Assembly (NCBI GenBank): GCA_963922205.1
Contig: CAWUHX010000260.1
Coordinates: 434,001 to 498,000 of the forward strand
From: Romanomermis culicivorax
Lineage: Eukaryota > Nematoda > Enoplea > Mermithida > Mermithidae
Length of the DNA: 64,000 bases
Reading direction: 5' to 3'
Below, in pieces: positions 1 through 11,900 of this stretch; position 1 is the stretch's first letter, and every line of letters starts with the position of its first letter. Made by a program: the position numbers and the translations under genes. The notes below the pieces were generated by a model, which did not search any database, was not told the origin of the DNA, and was given only the letters and a program-made list of their open reading frames with translations.

Positions 1-257
1 TTATAGAGGTCTTTAAAGCTTTCCCATCATAAAAAAGGAAAGTACTACATTAACCTCGTAAACAATAATTAAATCTCTACCATAAAATTAATAGTTTTTG
101 CTAATTTATAAAAATTTTCTATTATTATTACTGTATAGGTTTTTGATGAATAGGTTGTTTTCTATTTTTCTAGTTTATAGTTTTTATATTTCCTAGATTA
201 GATAATTTTTATAATGAAACCTATTTATGAGGATATTATACTTCGGAGGAAGACAAC
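1..257. other. AT-rich left flank
   Basis: No gene is visible. The stretch is very AT-rich and directly precedes the acidic open frame at 258. It could hold the promoter or the edge of the Polinton-like element, but no terminal inverted repeat can be tested because the window begins here. Confidence 0.4.
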
Positions 258-596
258 ATGCCTATGGAAATTTTAGAAGATATTACATCTGATGAAGACG
301 ATGAAACAATAGTGAATGAGTCTTCAGAGAATATTACCTCTGAGAAAGAAGAAGAAGAAACACTCGATAATAATAATAATATTTTGGAAGAAGAAGAAGA
401 AGAAGAAAGAACTGTTTTAGATTATGATGATGAAGATGATCAATACAAAATTTATACGCCTTACAGTTCTGATGAGGAAGAAATTTACGAAACAGCTCAA
501 ATTGGTGGTGGTGGTGGGGGTAGTGGAGGTGTAACGAATGCATCTTTTGTTGCGGATGATTTTCGAACTAGGTCAACCCAGTACCGTAAATATTAG
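258..596 (+). CDS. Acidic low-complexity open frame upstream of PolB
   Basis: A 112-codon frame beginning with ATG at 258. It is dominated by Glu and Asp runs, followed by an Asn run and a Gly run near residues 83-90, and then stops. It overlaps the start of the polymerase frame by about 59 bases in another frame. It may be the polymerase N-terminus, joined through a small intron or interrupted by an indel in the GGT repeat, or it may be a separate small protein. No domain is recognised. The acidic composition and strong purine codon bias argue that it is or was coding. Confidence 0.45.
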   Translation: MPMEILEDITSDEDDETIVNESSENITSEKEEEETLDNNNNILEEEEEEERTVLDYDDEDDQYKIYTPYSSDEEEIYETAQIGGGGGGSGGVTNASFVADDFRTRSTQYRKY

Positions 597-3500
597 GCGT
601 TTTAATACCGAAGGTCACGAGTACTCTGTGAACTTTCGTAATACCGAACATATGGATGATTTAAATGCTCAAATAGTGCCAACGTTTCAACGTATAGTAG
701 AGCGAATTTCTGAGAATGTCGCTGATAATGCGTTTATAGGGTTTTCCTTTGACCATCCAGATTTGACGAAAGGTCGTGTTTTGATACCTTTTAGACCGAA
801 ACATGCTTTAACTGGAGACTTGATTGTAAACACTCTTAACGCTGTTCTTCAATCAAATGAGCAAATACAAATTTATAGTCGTCAGTCTACAATTCGTACC
901 ATTGTTGTAACACCACCTGCGGGTAGCAGTAAGCTGATTAATATTACTTATGTAAGATTTTTATTTATTTATTTATTTATTCATTTATTTATTTAAGGTA
1001 TTCACAATGCTCATCAATATTTAAAACATAATGATTTTCTAAAAGATAAACGCTGTATTATTCAAATCAACAACACGGATGATTTATGTTTTGCTAGAGC
1101 TCTAGTTGTTGCTAGAGCTTACATTCATAAAAAAGATAAGAATGCTGAGCACAAATGGGAAAGTATTTGAAAGTCTGACAAGTCACATCTGCTGCAAACA
1201 AAGGTTGCTAAAGAACTGATGACCTTAGCAGGCTTAGCTAATCATCAAGGAGCTTGCGGTTTTCATCAGTGGGAACAATTGCAAACTGTTTTATTACCCG
1301 ATTATCAAATCAAAGTTTTTAGCAAAGAACGCTTTAAGGATTTGATATTTAGAGGTTAGAGTTTTTTATTTGTCTGTTATTATTGTGTACGTATTTAGAG
1401 TTTTAAGGACCTGAAGCAACGCATGTTTTGAATATTTACCACCATAATAATCATTACTCAGTCATTACAAAGATGCCTGGATTTTTTGACCGCAGCTACT
1501 TTTGTCCTCATTGCGATCTGGCCTACAACAACAAAATGGAACACAGATGCAGAAACGTTTGTCCTCTGTGTTACAATACACCCCCATGTAATCAATTTAA
1601 TGCTCGAAAATGCAAAGATTGTCCGCGATATTTTAAAAACGATAAGTGTTTTGCTCGACACAAGCTTGTTTTTACTCAAAGAGGTCAATCGAAACGTCAA
1701 AAAACAGGTTTATCTATTTGGGATTGTTTCAAAGTGTGCGAACAATGTGATACACTGATTCGACGAGCACATTCTAAACCTCATAATTGCGGTTATTTTG
1801 ATTGCAAAACATGCAATAAAAGCATACCTAAAAAAGGTATTAGATATGGTGTAATTATTTTATTTTATTTTATTTTATATGAAAATTTTTATTTTAGATC
1901 ATTTATGTTTCATGCAACCTGTTGGTAGCGAGCAAATTGAAGAGGAAGAAGATATATTTGAAACAAATGTTGATGAGGATGAGTGTCTAGATGATAATGA
2001 AACAGGAATTACCGATAAATGTCCTGTTAATCAAAAATTTGTTTTTTATGATTTTGAGACTACACAGGAAAAAATTCTACGACAAAGCGAATTAGGGGAT
2101 GTGTTCCAACATGAGCCAAATTTATGTGTTGTCCATACTGTATGCGATCAGTGTCGTCAAAACGAGGTAAATTTTTGCTGCAATACATGTGGTCAACGCG
2201 AACGTATTTTCAAAGGATCTACATGTCTAAATGATTTCTGCGAATACCTTTTTGCAAAAGGTATGAAAAACATTACTGCAATAGCACATAATTCTCCAGG
2301 ATTCGATGGACAACTTATAATGCAGTTTTTGTATCGTAATGGACATCATAAACTACATATCATTAATAAGGGTGAATTAGTAAATTGTTTATAGTTTTTC
2401 ATTTTCATTTATTTATTTATTTTTAGGTTTAGAGTTGATGTGTATCAAAGTAGGGTCGATAAAAATTATTGATTCTCTGAACTTTCTTCCGATGCCTTTG
2501 GCGGCTTTACCGAAAACATTTGGAATAAGTGAAATATGTAAAGGATATTTCCCTCATTTCTTTAATAGAAAAGAAAATTACGGATATATTGGCTCATATC
2601 CATCACCCAATATGTACGGTTACAATGCTATGAAACCTGCGGCTCGTGCCACATTTCTAGAGTGGTATAATCAAAGGCTTGAAGGAGTAAGTTTGCAAAA
2701 GTATAAAGTTTTGCATTTAAATGCATCATTGTTTAGGGTTGTCAATTTAATTTTGATAATGAGTTAATTGACTACTGTCATAGCGATGTGCAAGTTTTAG
2801 GACAATGTTGTATGAAATTTCGCGATATTTTTATGGAAGAAACAAATGTCGATCCTTTTGAAAATTCAATATCCATTGCTAGTGCTTGCAACTTAGTTTT
2901 CCGACGTTTATTTTTGAAGCCAGATACTATTGGTGTAATACCATACAAAGGTTATGGTAAAGAAGAAAGACAATCTGTTATAGCCTTAAAATGGTTGAAG
3001 TGGTTAGTCCATAAAAATGAAAAACTGTATATTCCACATAAACTTAATGGTGGCGAAGTTCAAATTGGAAGATACAGAGTTGATGGTTTATCAGGCAATT
3101 TTGTTTAAATTTTTGAAATTTTAATATCTATATGTTTGCTCATTAAGACACGACAATTTATGAATTTCACAGTTGTTATTGGCATGGTTGCCCTAAATGT
3201 ATGAAAAATAGATATCAATTAACAGCCGATAATAATACAAAAGCAGTCGATGCATATGAACCCACTTTTAATCGGGTTATGGGACTTCAATCACTCGGTT
3301 ATAGTGTAGTCGAAATGTGGGAGTGCGAACTTTTACAACAACTTCACTCAGATCCCGAAATGAAAACATTTTTTGATACAGTCAAAATACTGGAACCTAT
3401 AAATCCTCGAGAAGGTAAAATCTTGAATTGTTCTTTTTTATTTTGTCAAAAGTTTTCTTGTTTTAGCTTTCTTTGGCGGTCACACTAATGCTGTAAAACT

Positions 3501-5034
3501 GTATCATAAAATTAAGTACAATGAAGATGGTACACCTGCAGAAAAGATCAATTATGTAGATGTATGCAGTTTATACCCGTTTGTCAACAAATACGGGAAA
3601 TACCCTACAGGTCATCCTAAAATCTTTACTGAAGATTTTGAAGAGGTCAGTTCAACGTCACAACCTTATGAGGGGTTAATCAAGTGTACGGTTTTACCAC
3701 CTCCCAAACTCTTACATCCTGTTTTACCGTATCGACATGGTGGTAAATTATTGTTTCCTTTATGCAAAACTTGCACGCATGATTCACAAAAGACCACATG
3801 CGTGCATAACGACCAAGACAGAGCATTAGACGGTACATGGGTTAGGATAGAATTATATAAAGCCTTAGAGAAGGGATATAAGGTATATTGTTACGGTAAT
3901 GGTTCTTTTTCTATGTATATTATTTTTGTTTCAGATCCTCAAGATTTTCGAGGTTTGGCATTATGATAATATTGAGCAATATTATCCAACCAAAAACCCC
4001 ACTGGTGGTTTATTTACTCAATACGTCAATACCTTTATGAAAATGAAACTAGTAAATTTTATATTATGTAAATGTGACAGAATTTGATTGTAATTTTTAT
4101 AGGAGAGTGAAGGCTATCCTGCTAAAGCTCAGACAGATGAGCAAAAACGTGAATACGAAATGGAGGTCTACAATCGTGAGAATATTTCATTGGATTCTTC
4201 AAAAATTTTAAAAAATCCTGGAAAGAGGGCTTTGGCTAAATTAATGCTAAATTCTTTCTGGGGAAAAGTAACTATGCATAGTTTTTTCTATTTCATTTAA
4301 TTATTTTTATGTTTTTTTAGTTTGGTCAACGAAACAATATGGATAAGACTGTTATCCACAATGCACCCAAAGAATATTTTGAACTTGTGATGAATGTCGC
4401 CAACATTATTAAGAATGTTAGACTAATCAATGAACAATTGGTGTCAACAACATATTGTCAACATGATGATTTTGCCAAAGTCATGGGAAATACTAACGCT
4501 GTTATTGCAGCTTATACAACGGCTCAAGCTCGGTTAAAGTTATATTCTTACATTGAGCGATTAAAAAGTCGAGTATTGTATTTTGACACAGATAGTATTA
4601 TTTACCTGTCAACAGTTGACAAACAACAATATCAAGTACCCACTGGTTGGTGTCTTGGTGAAATGACTGACGAGTTACGTGAATATGGTTCTGGATCCTA
4701 CATTACCGAATTTGTTAGTGGAGGTCCTAAAAATTACGCCTACAGGTTGTACAGTCCCTCTATAGACCAATACCGTCACGTAATCAAAGTCCGCGGCATC
4801 ACTTTGTCATCAGATACTATGAAAAAAGTTAATTTTTATTCGCTTGGTCGAATGGTTTTTGCTTTTGTAAAAAACAATGGAAAAGAAGAAGTAGATGTAC
4901 ATAGTCTCCATATAGAGCGTCAGCAAGATCGTAAAGTTGTTACTCGTAAAACTTTGAAAAAATTTCGTATAGTATATGATAAACATATTTTGAAACGTAA
5001 TTTTTGTACATTTCCTTATGGTTGGACTAAATAA
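538..5034 (+). CDS. Polinton/Maverick-like protein-primed DNA polymerase B, intron-rich, one in-frame stop
   Basis: Family B DNA polymerase of the protein-primed type that replicates Polinton/Maverick transposons and related linear DNAs. Eleven segments read in one phase-consistent frame: 538-928, 998-1354, 1408-1836, 1898-2371, 2427-2686, 2737-3085, 3148-3414, 3467-3882, 3935-4051, 4103-4267, 4321-5034 (about 1312 codons). The 3'-5' exonuclease motifs are Exo I YDFETT (near 2047), Exo II HNSPGFDG (near 2286) and Exo III DYCHSDV (near 2770). Polymerase motif A is DVCSLYP (near 3559), B is KLMLNSFWG (near 4238) and C is DTDS (4585-4596). An upstream Cys/His-rich region (1480-1830) and the NTDDLCFARA-type segment near 1070 also fit Polinton PolB. 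All ten introns are GT-AG and 50-69 nt long. The one lesion seen is TGA at 1168-1170. The true start is unclear. No integrase, packaging ATPase or capsid gene is seen on the right side. This is a relic or a domesticated copy; family assignment is firm, activity is not. Confidence 0.85.
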
Positions 5035-5104
5035 TTTTACAATAAAGTAGAATGTTGCATCGAATTAAAAATTTTTCTTTTTGATATGCAAAGATTTTTT
5101 CTTT
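5035..5104. other. Short 3' flank of PolB
   Basis: AT-rich sequence right after the polymerase stop codon, including an AATAAA-like stretch near 5040 that could serve as a polyadenylation signal. It leads straight into the duplicated block. Confidence 0.3.
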
Positions 5105-6150
5105 TTTCTACATGTCTTTTACGACTATTTTTGATCATTTTTATAAAAGACCTTCTCGGTCATTTTTGGCAGAACATCAAACTTTATACGCATGCACCCG
5201 TAAGGATAATGTTTCATCGCGTAATGACTCTCCCAATATTTTACTCATTAAACAGACCATTACTGACCAATTTGACCGTTTGAGATTGACTTGAACGATT
5301 GTTCAGGAATGGGGCCTCTGAGCATATTTACGCCTGCAGGTGGCGCCCTTTTGTCAAAGGGGGTCCAGGGGCGCAAATTTTTGAAAGACTTCTTCTGCCC
5401 ATGGGAGAAGCCATTTTTACACACGATCGCTTTTTATTTCTTTTCATATTTTGCTCATTTTATGTTTTCCTTTTTCATCTACAGTAACACATCTATTACC
5501 CAAATTCATCTATTACCATAATAGAAAAATTTACCATAATTTTACTATTACGGTAACTCAAGAACATGCATTCTTAACCGTACGTCAACTCTCCAAATTT
5601 TCCGCATGCTTTTAACAACCTTCTCGTTTGGTCATCTTTCTATAAAAGACCTTGTTTGTCTACATGCTTTTTACGACCAGCTCGCTCTGGTCATTTTTAT
5701 AAAAGACCTTCTTGGTCATTTTTGGCAGAACATCAAACTTTATACGCATGCACCCGTAAGGATAATGTTTCATCGCGTAATGACTCTCCCAAGATTTTAC
5801 TCATTAAACAGACCATTACTGACCAGATTGACCATTCTGACATTTGTTGACTTGAACGATCATTCAGAAAATGGGACCTCCGAAATATATTTACACCTGC
5901 AGGTGGCACCCTTTTGACAAAGGGGGTCCGGGGTGCAAATTTTTGAGGGCTTCCTCTTCCCAGAGGGGAAGCCGTTTTTACACACAATCTCTTTTTATTT
6001 CTTTCCCATTTTTTGTTCATTTTAGTTTTCCTTTTTGCGTTCATCATTGATTTTCCTTTTCCACCTACAGTAACACATTTATTACCATAATCAAAAAATT
6101 ACTGTAATTCTACTATTACAGTAACTCAAGAACATGCATTTTTAACCATA
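5105..6150 (+). repeat. Imperfect tandem duplication, two units of about 480-500 bp
   Basis: Two copies (about 5105-5582 and 5655-6150) are offset by 556-568 bases. Both begin with a tctacatg motif, share the segment with ataaaagacc, the cgtaatgactctccca stretch and the ctgcaggtgg block, and end in gtaactcaagaacatgca. Each holds short open stretches that drift in parallel, so they look like decayed coding or element-terminal sequence rather than active genes. The position just 3' of the polymerase suggests they belong to the same element, but this is inference. Confidence 0.7.
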
Positions 6151-6320
6151 CGACCTATAAATCGACCGTATATGTTTACTGTACGACCTATAAATCGACG
6201 AAGAAATTAACCATATATGTTTACTGTACGACCTGTAAATCCACCAAAAGCCGATCGTGTATGTTTACTGTACGACCTATAAATCGGTCAAAAGTGACAA
6301 ATTATAGGTCGTACACAAAA
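6145..6320 (+). repeat. Short tandem repeat ending in a 14-bp hairpin
   Basis: Three to four units carry cgacctataaatcga and tatgtttactgta with variable spacers (about 33-45 bases per unit). The last unit is followed by its own inverse: the arm 6269-6282 is the perfect complement of 6302-6315, with a 19-base loop. It looks like a terminal or replication-related repeat of the neighbouring element. It is not a CRISPR array: spacers are few and unequal, and the context is eukaryotic. Confidence 0.65.
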
Positions 6321-8530
6321 GATAGGAGTATCCTTAAGGGTACGACCTATACGGGCCGGCCTTACTACTTAGGAGCGATCAGTTTGTACGAAGAAAGTTC
6401 GAGAAAATACGCTAAATTTATGGTGAGCGGAAGTCCAAACAACAATAATTTAGTGTTTTTCAAAAATTATCCCCTGGTACACGGACACAACGGGCTGTCT
6501 GATGACTCTCACCTATGTTGTAAGCTGTAAAAAAGTGCTCTAAAGTTGGAGGCACCCTGTCTCACACCACGTGATGCTTGCCAGATGAAAAAGAGCAAAT
6601 GATGGTAAATTTCAGTGCCCTTCCAATATAGTAAAATACAACCGAATAGTTCTAGCCGATTTTTTAAAATGGATTTCATTCAAAACAATCACTCGATTTT
6701 TAATGATGATGAAAAAAATTTAATGAAAATTTTCAAAGTTTTCGATTTTTCATTTGAAGCACTTCGTTTAACAATGTAACGACCAGATTTGTGTGAGGTA
6801 CTTTACTTCTAACCAATTAACCAATCGGTCGATACGGCGGGGACAAATAACGGGATGGGGGCGCTGACGTACGGTTACAAATAGGGGGTGATAATATACG
6901 AACAATCGACGGTCGCTTGAACGTCGAATACAAAATGGGATGGCGCGGTTGCTTGCAAATAAATTACACTACACGGTTTAATTGCTTTCGAAGACAGTTG
7001 CTTGCAAATAGGGGAACGGCCGCGGATCAAGAATAAAAACGATTACGACAATCTAACAACTAACTAAATCACGCTTTGCTTCTGCTCTTATACGGCGATT
7101 TTGGCCACTCCCTGGGCGTCGCGGGAGGTCGAGCTTCTGTCCATCTTCTTCCGCCAATCGTCGTTTCCTGCTACGCTTTTTATGCTTTCTTAATTACGCC
7201 TCTCTAATGCTTTTCTGGTACTGTATGCTTTCTGTGCTTCGCTTGCTTTCTACGGTGGGCTTGGCCACACCTTTGTGCTTCTGTGCATGCTTCCTGTATC
7301 GGTTTCTCTGTATACACATGTTTTGTGGGGCCGCGGCTACCGTTACACTTGAGACTACTGTACGGCGGGGCTTCTACGCATTTTACTGTGTGCAGGTGTT
7401 GTTTACGATTTTTACTGGGGATTACGGTAGCTGTGGAATGTGTAGTTTAGTGTGGGTTCTAGGGGAACAGCTGCCGTTTGTGCAAATTAATTAGGGCGTC
7501 TTAATTGGGCTACCGGGGTGTGAATGGATCAAAATAAAGTACTTCACTTAATTTCGTAGGAATGTTTGGGTGTGAATCCCAGACACCCTTGAGACGATAA
7601 AATGCGAAAATAAAATAATATCTAATAAATGTCTATCACATACAGTATGCTACATATTTACAGTACTGCTTTAGCAGGTATGTTACAAGTTGTACGTTGT
7701 GTAGTTTCCCACCAGTTTACATTGTGTATCAGATCAACGCGAATTTCGTATTTGTACGAAGGTTGTAAGTTGTAAATTAGTAAAATTGAAAACTCAACTT
7801 CCCTAAGTACAAATCAATCTTACAGTAGCCTGACTTAACCCTGACAGGGTTAAGGTGCTCTTGAACGAGACCTTTTTTCTTTTTCGACAGTTTAAACTTT
7901 TTTGCATAGTGCAAAATGTTAATCTGTGAAACAGTTAGTACATCAAACTATAGTTTGTTTGTCATTTGACAATTCTATAGTACAGAAAATGAATATATCA
8001 CAAGGGGTAGACAAGGGCCACCTAAAAAATGCAGTGACTTCTGAGGGCCGAATGAAGAATGGTGGGCTAGGGAGAAGGTGGGCTAAAATGTAAAAAGAAA
8101 CGGCGGGGCAAATAGTGGTCTTGCTGTTTGGTGGCCTTGGGGCAAATTTCGGGCCAAAGTCAAGGTAAAATCGGGCGGCCCTTCTTGTATGACGCTGGAA
8201 AACAATGCATTATATTTATACAAGTACAATCGATGTCGGAAAACACAAAGCGAAAACAACTATACATTAGGCGAACGACGGGAACATTACTTCAAAAATT
8301 TTCCCATCTTAGGTTCCATGAACACATGCTCATCGGGAGTTGCTACATCTTATATGTATTTTATTCGACGATTTTAACCTTGATTAACAAAACGGAATAA
8401 GTCAACATTAGAACGGAAAAACAAGCGAAAAAGAACGACGTTCAAAAAATGGCGACAAACCCGCTCAATAATGAACTCGCAAGTGAACTTCAGGCGGTCA
8501 ATTTCTCGAGAACGCATTAAAAATTTTTAA
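6321..8530. other. Unassigned intergenic stretch, GC-rich core
   Basis: No supported gene. About 6800-7500 is much richer in GC than its surroundings. From about 6775 (tgtaacgacc) to near 7586 the layout, with AATAAA near 7533 and a closing cagaca, is compatible with a solo LTR, but I find no target duplication and no partner LTR. A perfect 21-base palindrome sits at 7834-7854 around cttaaccctg. The 95-codon frame at 7207-7494 is Cys/Leu/Phe-rich and matches nothing I know. Confidence 0.3.
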
Positions 8531-8536
8531 AATTTG

Positions 8537-8848
8537 TTACATAACCAGCGAATGTGCGAATGATAAAACCAGTCTTTGTTCATAAATTCTTCCATCAAGC
8601 ATTGAAATTATTCGTCGAAGTGCATGGTTTCGGACGACATCGAATCCTCGTCGTCTAATAAACGGCGCATTAACATAACGACGAAAATCGTGATCAAAAA
8701 ACACAAGGCGATTTTGAGCCAAATCGGGAGCCCGGTCGATAATTTCGATTTCGAGGCGCCGTCTAAATTTTACAATATTTTTGAAAAGCTTAGCACTTAT
8801 TTGCAATGTCCGAAAAATTTCCACGTTTCAGATTTAGACAAATTTTGA
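8537..8848. other. Region open on both strands, coding strand unresolved
   Basis: The plus strand carries a 74-codon ATG frame (8624-8848) and the minus strand an overlapping 95-codon open frame (8537-8824, beginning with GTG). Both have balanced codon use. It lies just 3' of the last LEM-gene exon I can place, so the minus frame could be a further exon of that gene. I see no good polypyrimidine-AG acceptor before it and no known domain in either frame. Confidence 0.25.
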
Positions 8849-8903
8849 TCAAGGATTCATGAAATAAGCTCGTCAAAAAACATCGAAAAAAAAGTTTTTT
8901 TAC

Positions 8904-11900
8904 TCGTGTAAAGGTCGCTGGGCATAGCTTTGCGGGCCGAAACGCTCGGTCTGAGCACCGGCGATGAAGAAACTTTAGTGGAATCACCGGCCGCCGAAAA
9001 TTCTCCATCCAATGTGCCGTGATGGCGACGCCACGATGGAGGCGTAGGTTCCAAAGTCGGGTATAGTTTAGGCGTGTGACCTGCGCCTATATTATTTCTG
9101 TAAAAGAAAAATTTCATATACGAAACCGCAAACAGGAGAGAAAAAACAAAGATAAGGATAAGAATATAAAATTCGTCGAAAACTGATAAGGTACAGTAAC
9201 TGACATAGATGGATGGAATGAAAACAAAAGTATATCTGATATGGAACACCAAAACATTACAAAACTTCGAAGACAAAAACGTTTTCCGCACACCTCAATC
9301 CGTACCACTGTCTTTTTTTGCCATGAACCTTTTTCTACAAATGTGGAAAGAAGTCAAATTTTTTCCCCACGGGGACAATTTTGAGTTACAAAAGAAACAC
9401 GTAAATATTCATACTTTATTTATCATCCAAAAAATTCAGTTCATTGCGGAAAATGTTCAAAAAATTTTCGACTCAACCAAAAAAAGGTCGCACCGTGCGG
9501 AAAAACCCTGAAAGATTAGGAGAGACCTTAAATAGATACAGGAATGAAGAATCAAAGGGAAAAGAAAATTAGACACCATACCTGGACAAACCCTATCGGT
9601 TCATCTGCTACTAGCCAGCAGTTGGTTCCTGAATCGTTTTGGTGGTTACCAAGTCAAACAAGAACAGGAAAGCGACGTACAGGACATTTATCGTGCAGAA
9701 AAACGACAGAATGTAACCAAAGTTGATTTTCAAGCTTATTTCAGAGTCTACAGACTTTTTGCGACATAACAGTGTATCTAGGGAACCTGGAAAGTAAGAG
9801 GAAAAATTATGTCTGAAAAACCGGAAAAGTCAGAGAATGTTAGTTGGTTTTCTGAATGGTGGGTTGATTCCCTTGTTGGATTGGATGGTCGATTGATTTT
9901 CTAATAGATTGATTCGTTGATTCTCTTAGTTCATTGATTCAATGGTTGATGGTTGATTTCCTCGTTGATTTTCCGCTTGATTGTTTTGCTTGTTTGATTT
10001 CCTGATCAGGCTTTTTTTTGATTTGAAAACCAGGAGCCAAATGGCTCCTAGGCCTAAATTTTTAGGGGCCAAATTAAAATTTTGGGAGCCAAAAATTTTT
10101 AATTGAAGAATATTGAAAAGCGTGCTTGTAACACACTGTAGAACGTACTATATAATTAAATTATGTAGATATTCAATCAGTTGATACGAGTTTTAAAAAA
10201 TCACTGTTCAAAATTTGATTTCCACCCAGCATTTTCAGTTACAGGCATATTTCCACACGTACAAACATCGGCCGAGAAATCTTTGTGCAAAGAAAATTTT
10301 TTATGCAAAAAACGCGATATTTCGTTTAATTTTGCACAAATCTTCATCCAAGTTTGCACTTGAGTTCATTTCCTTCCGACTCAAAAGTATAGGGTTTTGA
10401 AATTGCAGCTCCTGTTCTCATTGTTCTGTTGTTTCCTATATCTTTCGGGCGCTATGCAACGATTTTTTCAGATTTTGACACTCTAAATGCTGGAAAATCA
10501 ATTTAAGGAGTAACTTATTCGATAAACATACAAGGTTCGAAAACATGTATTATATCATTTTACAAACTAAAAAATATGTTCATACTTTCATAAGTTTGAC
10601 AAGCTCAAATTAAACTTGAAATTTATGAAAATCATCTCCATTATAATCATGAATTCAAACTCGGCTCCATATTTAAAATAATAGTAACAAAAATTGAAAA
10701 ATTGTGATCTTGATCACCAGAATTCTTTTGCACCAAATGCACCAAAATTCATCTCTTCCATGTCGAACCCCCATGTTTTTTCCCTTCGTCGAGAATTTTT
10801 TCCAGAAAGTTTGATTTGTAGAGAAACAGTGAATAGACTAATTAAAAAAATTATATAATAAGATCCGGCGCGAAGCGCCGGAAAATTTTCGATGTTTTAT
10901 GATTTTAAAGCCTGTAAAACACTTACTTCAAATCTAAAATTGAATGAAAACAGCTACAATTCACTATAATATAAATGAATATGTCAAAATTTTAGGAGCC
11001 AAAATGGCTCCTAGACCTAAAATTTTAGGAGCCATTTCCGAACTTTTAGGGGCCAAGGCTCCTAAAATGACTAAAAAAAAGCCTGTTCCTGATTGATCAG
11101 TTCATTCCCAGATTGTTTGGTTAATTCCCTCATTCAGTGGTTGGTTGGCTGATGGATTCCCTGGTTATTTGGTTGACACCGTAATTCTCTGACCGGTTGA
11201 TTTCCTGATTCACTCACAGGGTTTTATTTTTCATTTTTTCTCCACTGGGTATCGGCTCCTAGAATCAAAATGCAGGCCGATCCGAATATCAATAAGTCAA
11301 AACTAAAAAGTTTGTACACGAATGTGGAAGTATAAAAACAACGCTTTTTTCAACACATTTATTCAAAAACATTCTTCAAAATGACAGTAGAAGCTCACAT
11401 AACAGATCAATCATTTTGAATACACTCTCAATCAAACATAGAATAAGAATAAGGCTCACATATTTGATCCAGAGCACCCCATGGGGGGGTGAGGGGGGTA
11501 TTACCCCCGTCTTAGATTTGGAAATTCATTTACTACCCCCATAAAAACAGCTCACTAATCACTATAGCAAAAAATTTTGGTAGACCTCATGCTCTCCCTA
11601 GTAGGTTGTAGTAATTCGAGAAAAATTGCACAATGTGTGATTCTGAGGAATTACTCACTGCTCTTTTTGACACATTTACTGAGCAAATGATAATGGGAAA
11701 GTATGCAACTGCTGTGCCATATTGCGATTTTTAGGAAAGGATATCAGCACATTAATATATACTACTTGTAGGAAATCATTATATATATAATTGGGAGATG
11801 AAATAATGACTTATGTATATGTGATTAATCAAAAAATCGCCCCTTGGGAAGAAAAACATTATGTTCTTAAAATTCTGCCTCTTCATGATCTCCTTTCTTT

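Noticed and set aside
6145..6320. CRISPR-like spacing of tandem repeats
   Set aside because: Only three to four units with spacers of unequal length that are themselves related, in a spliced eukaryotic genome, and without cas genes.
7207..7494. 95-codon Cys/Leu/Phe-rich frame as a membrane protein gene
   Set aside because: GC-rich repeat-like context, no domain, no conserved neighbours and no splice or promoter support.
6775..7586. Solo LTR
   Set aside because: The TG...CA limits and AATAAA are suggestive, but no 5-bp target duplication or second copy is present in the window.
9097..9230. A hydrophobic, membrane-helix-like stretch in frame with LEM exon 3
   Set aside because: It is the translated polypyrimidine tract of the intron before the acceptor cttttacag; the phase with exon 2 fits the exon starting at 9097, so the helix would not be in the protein.
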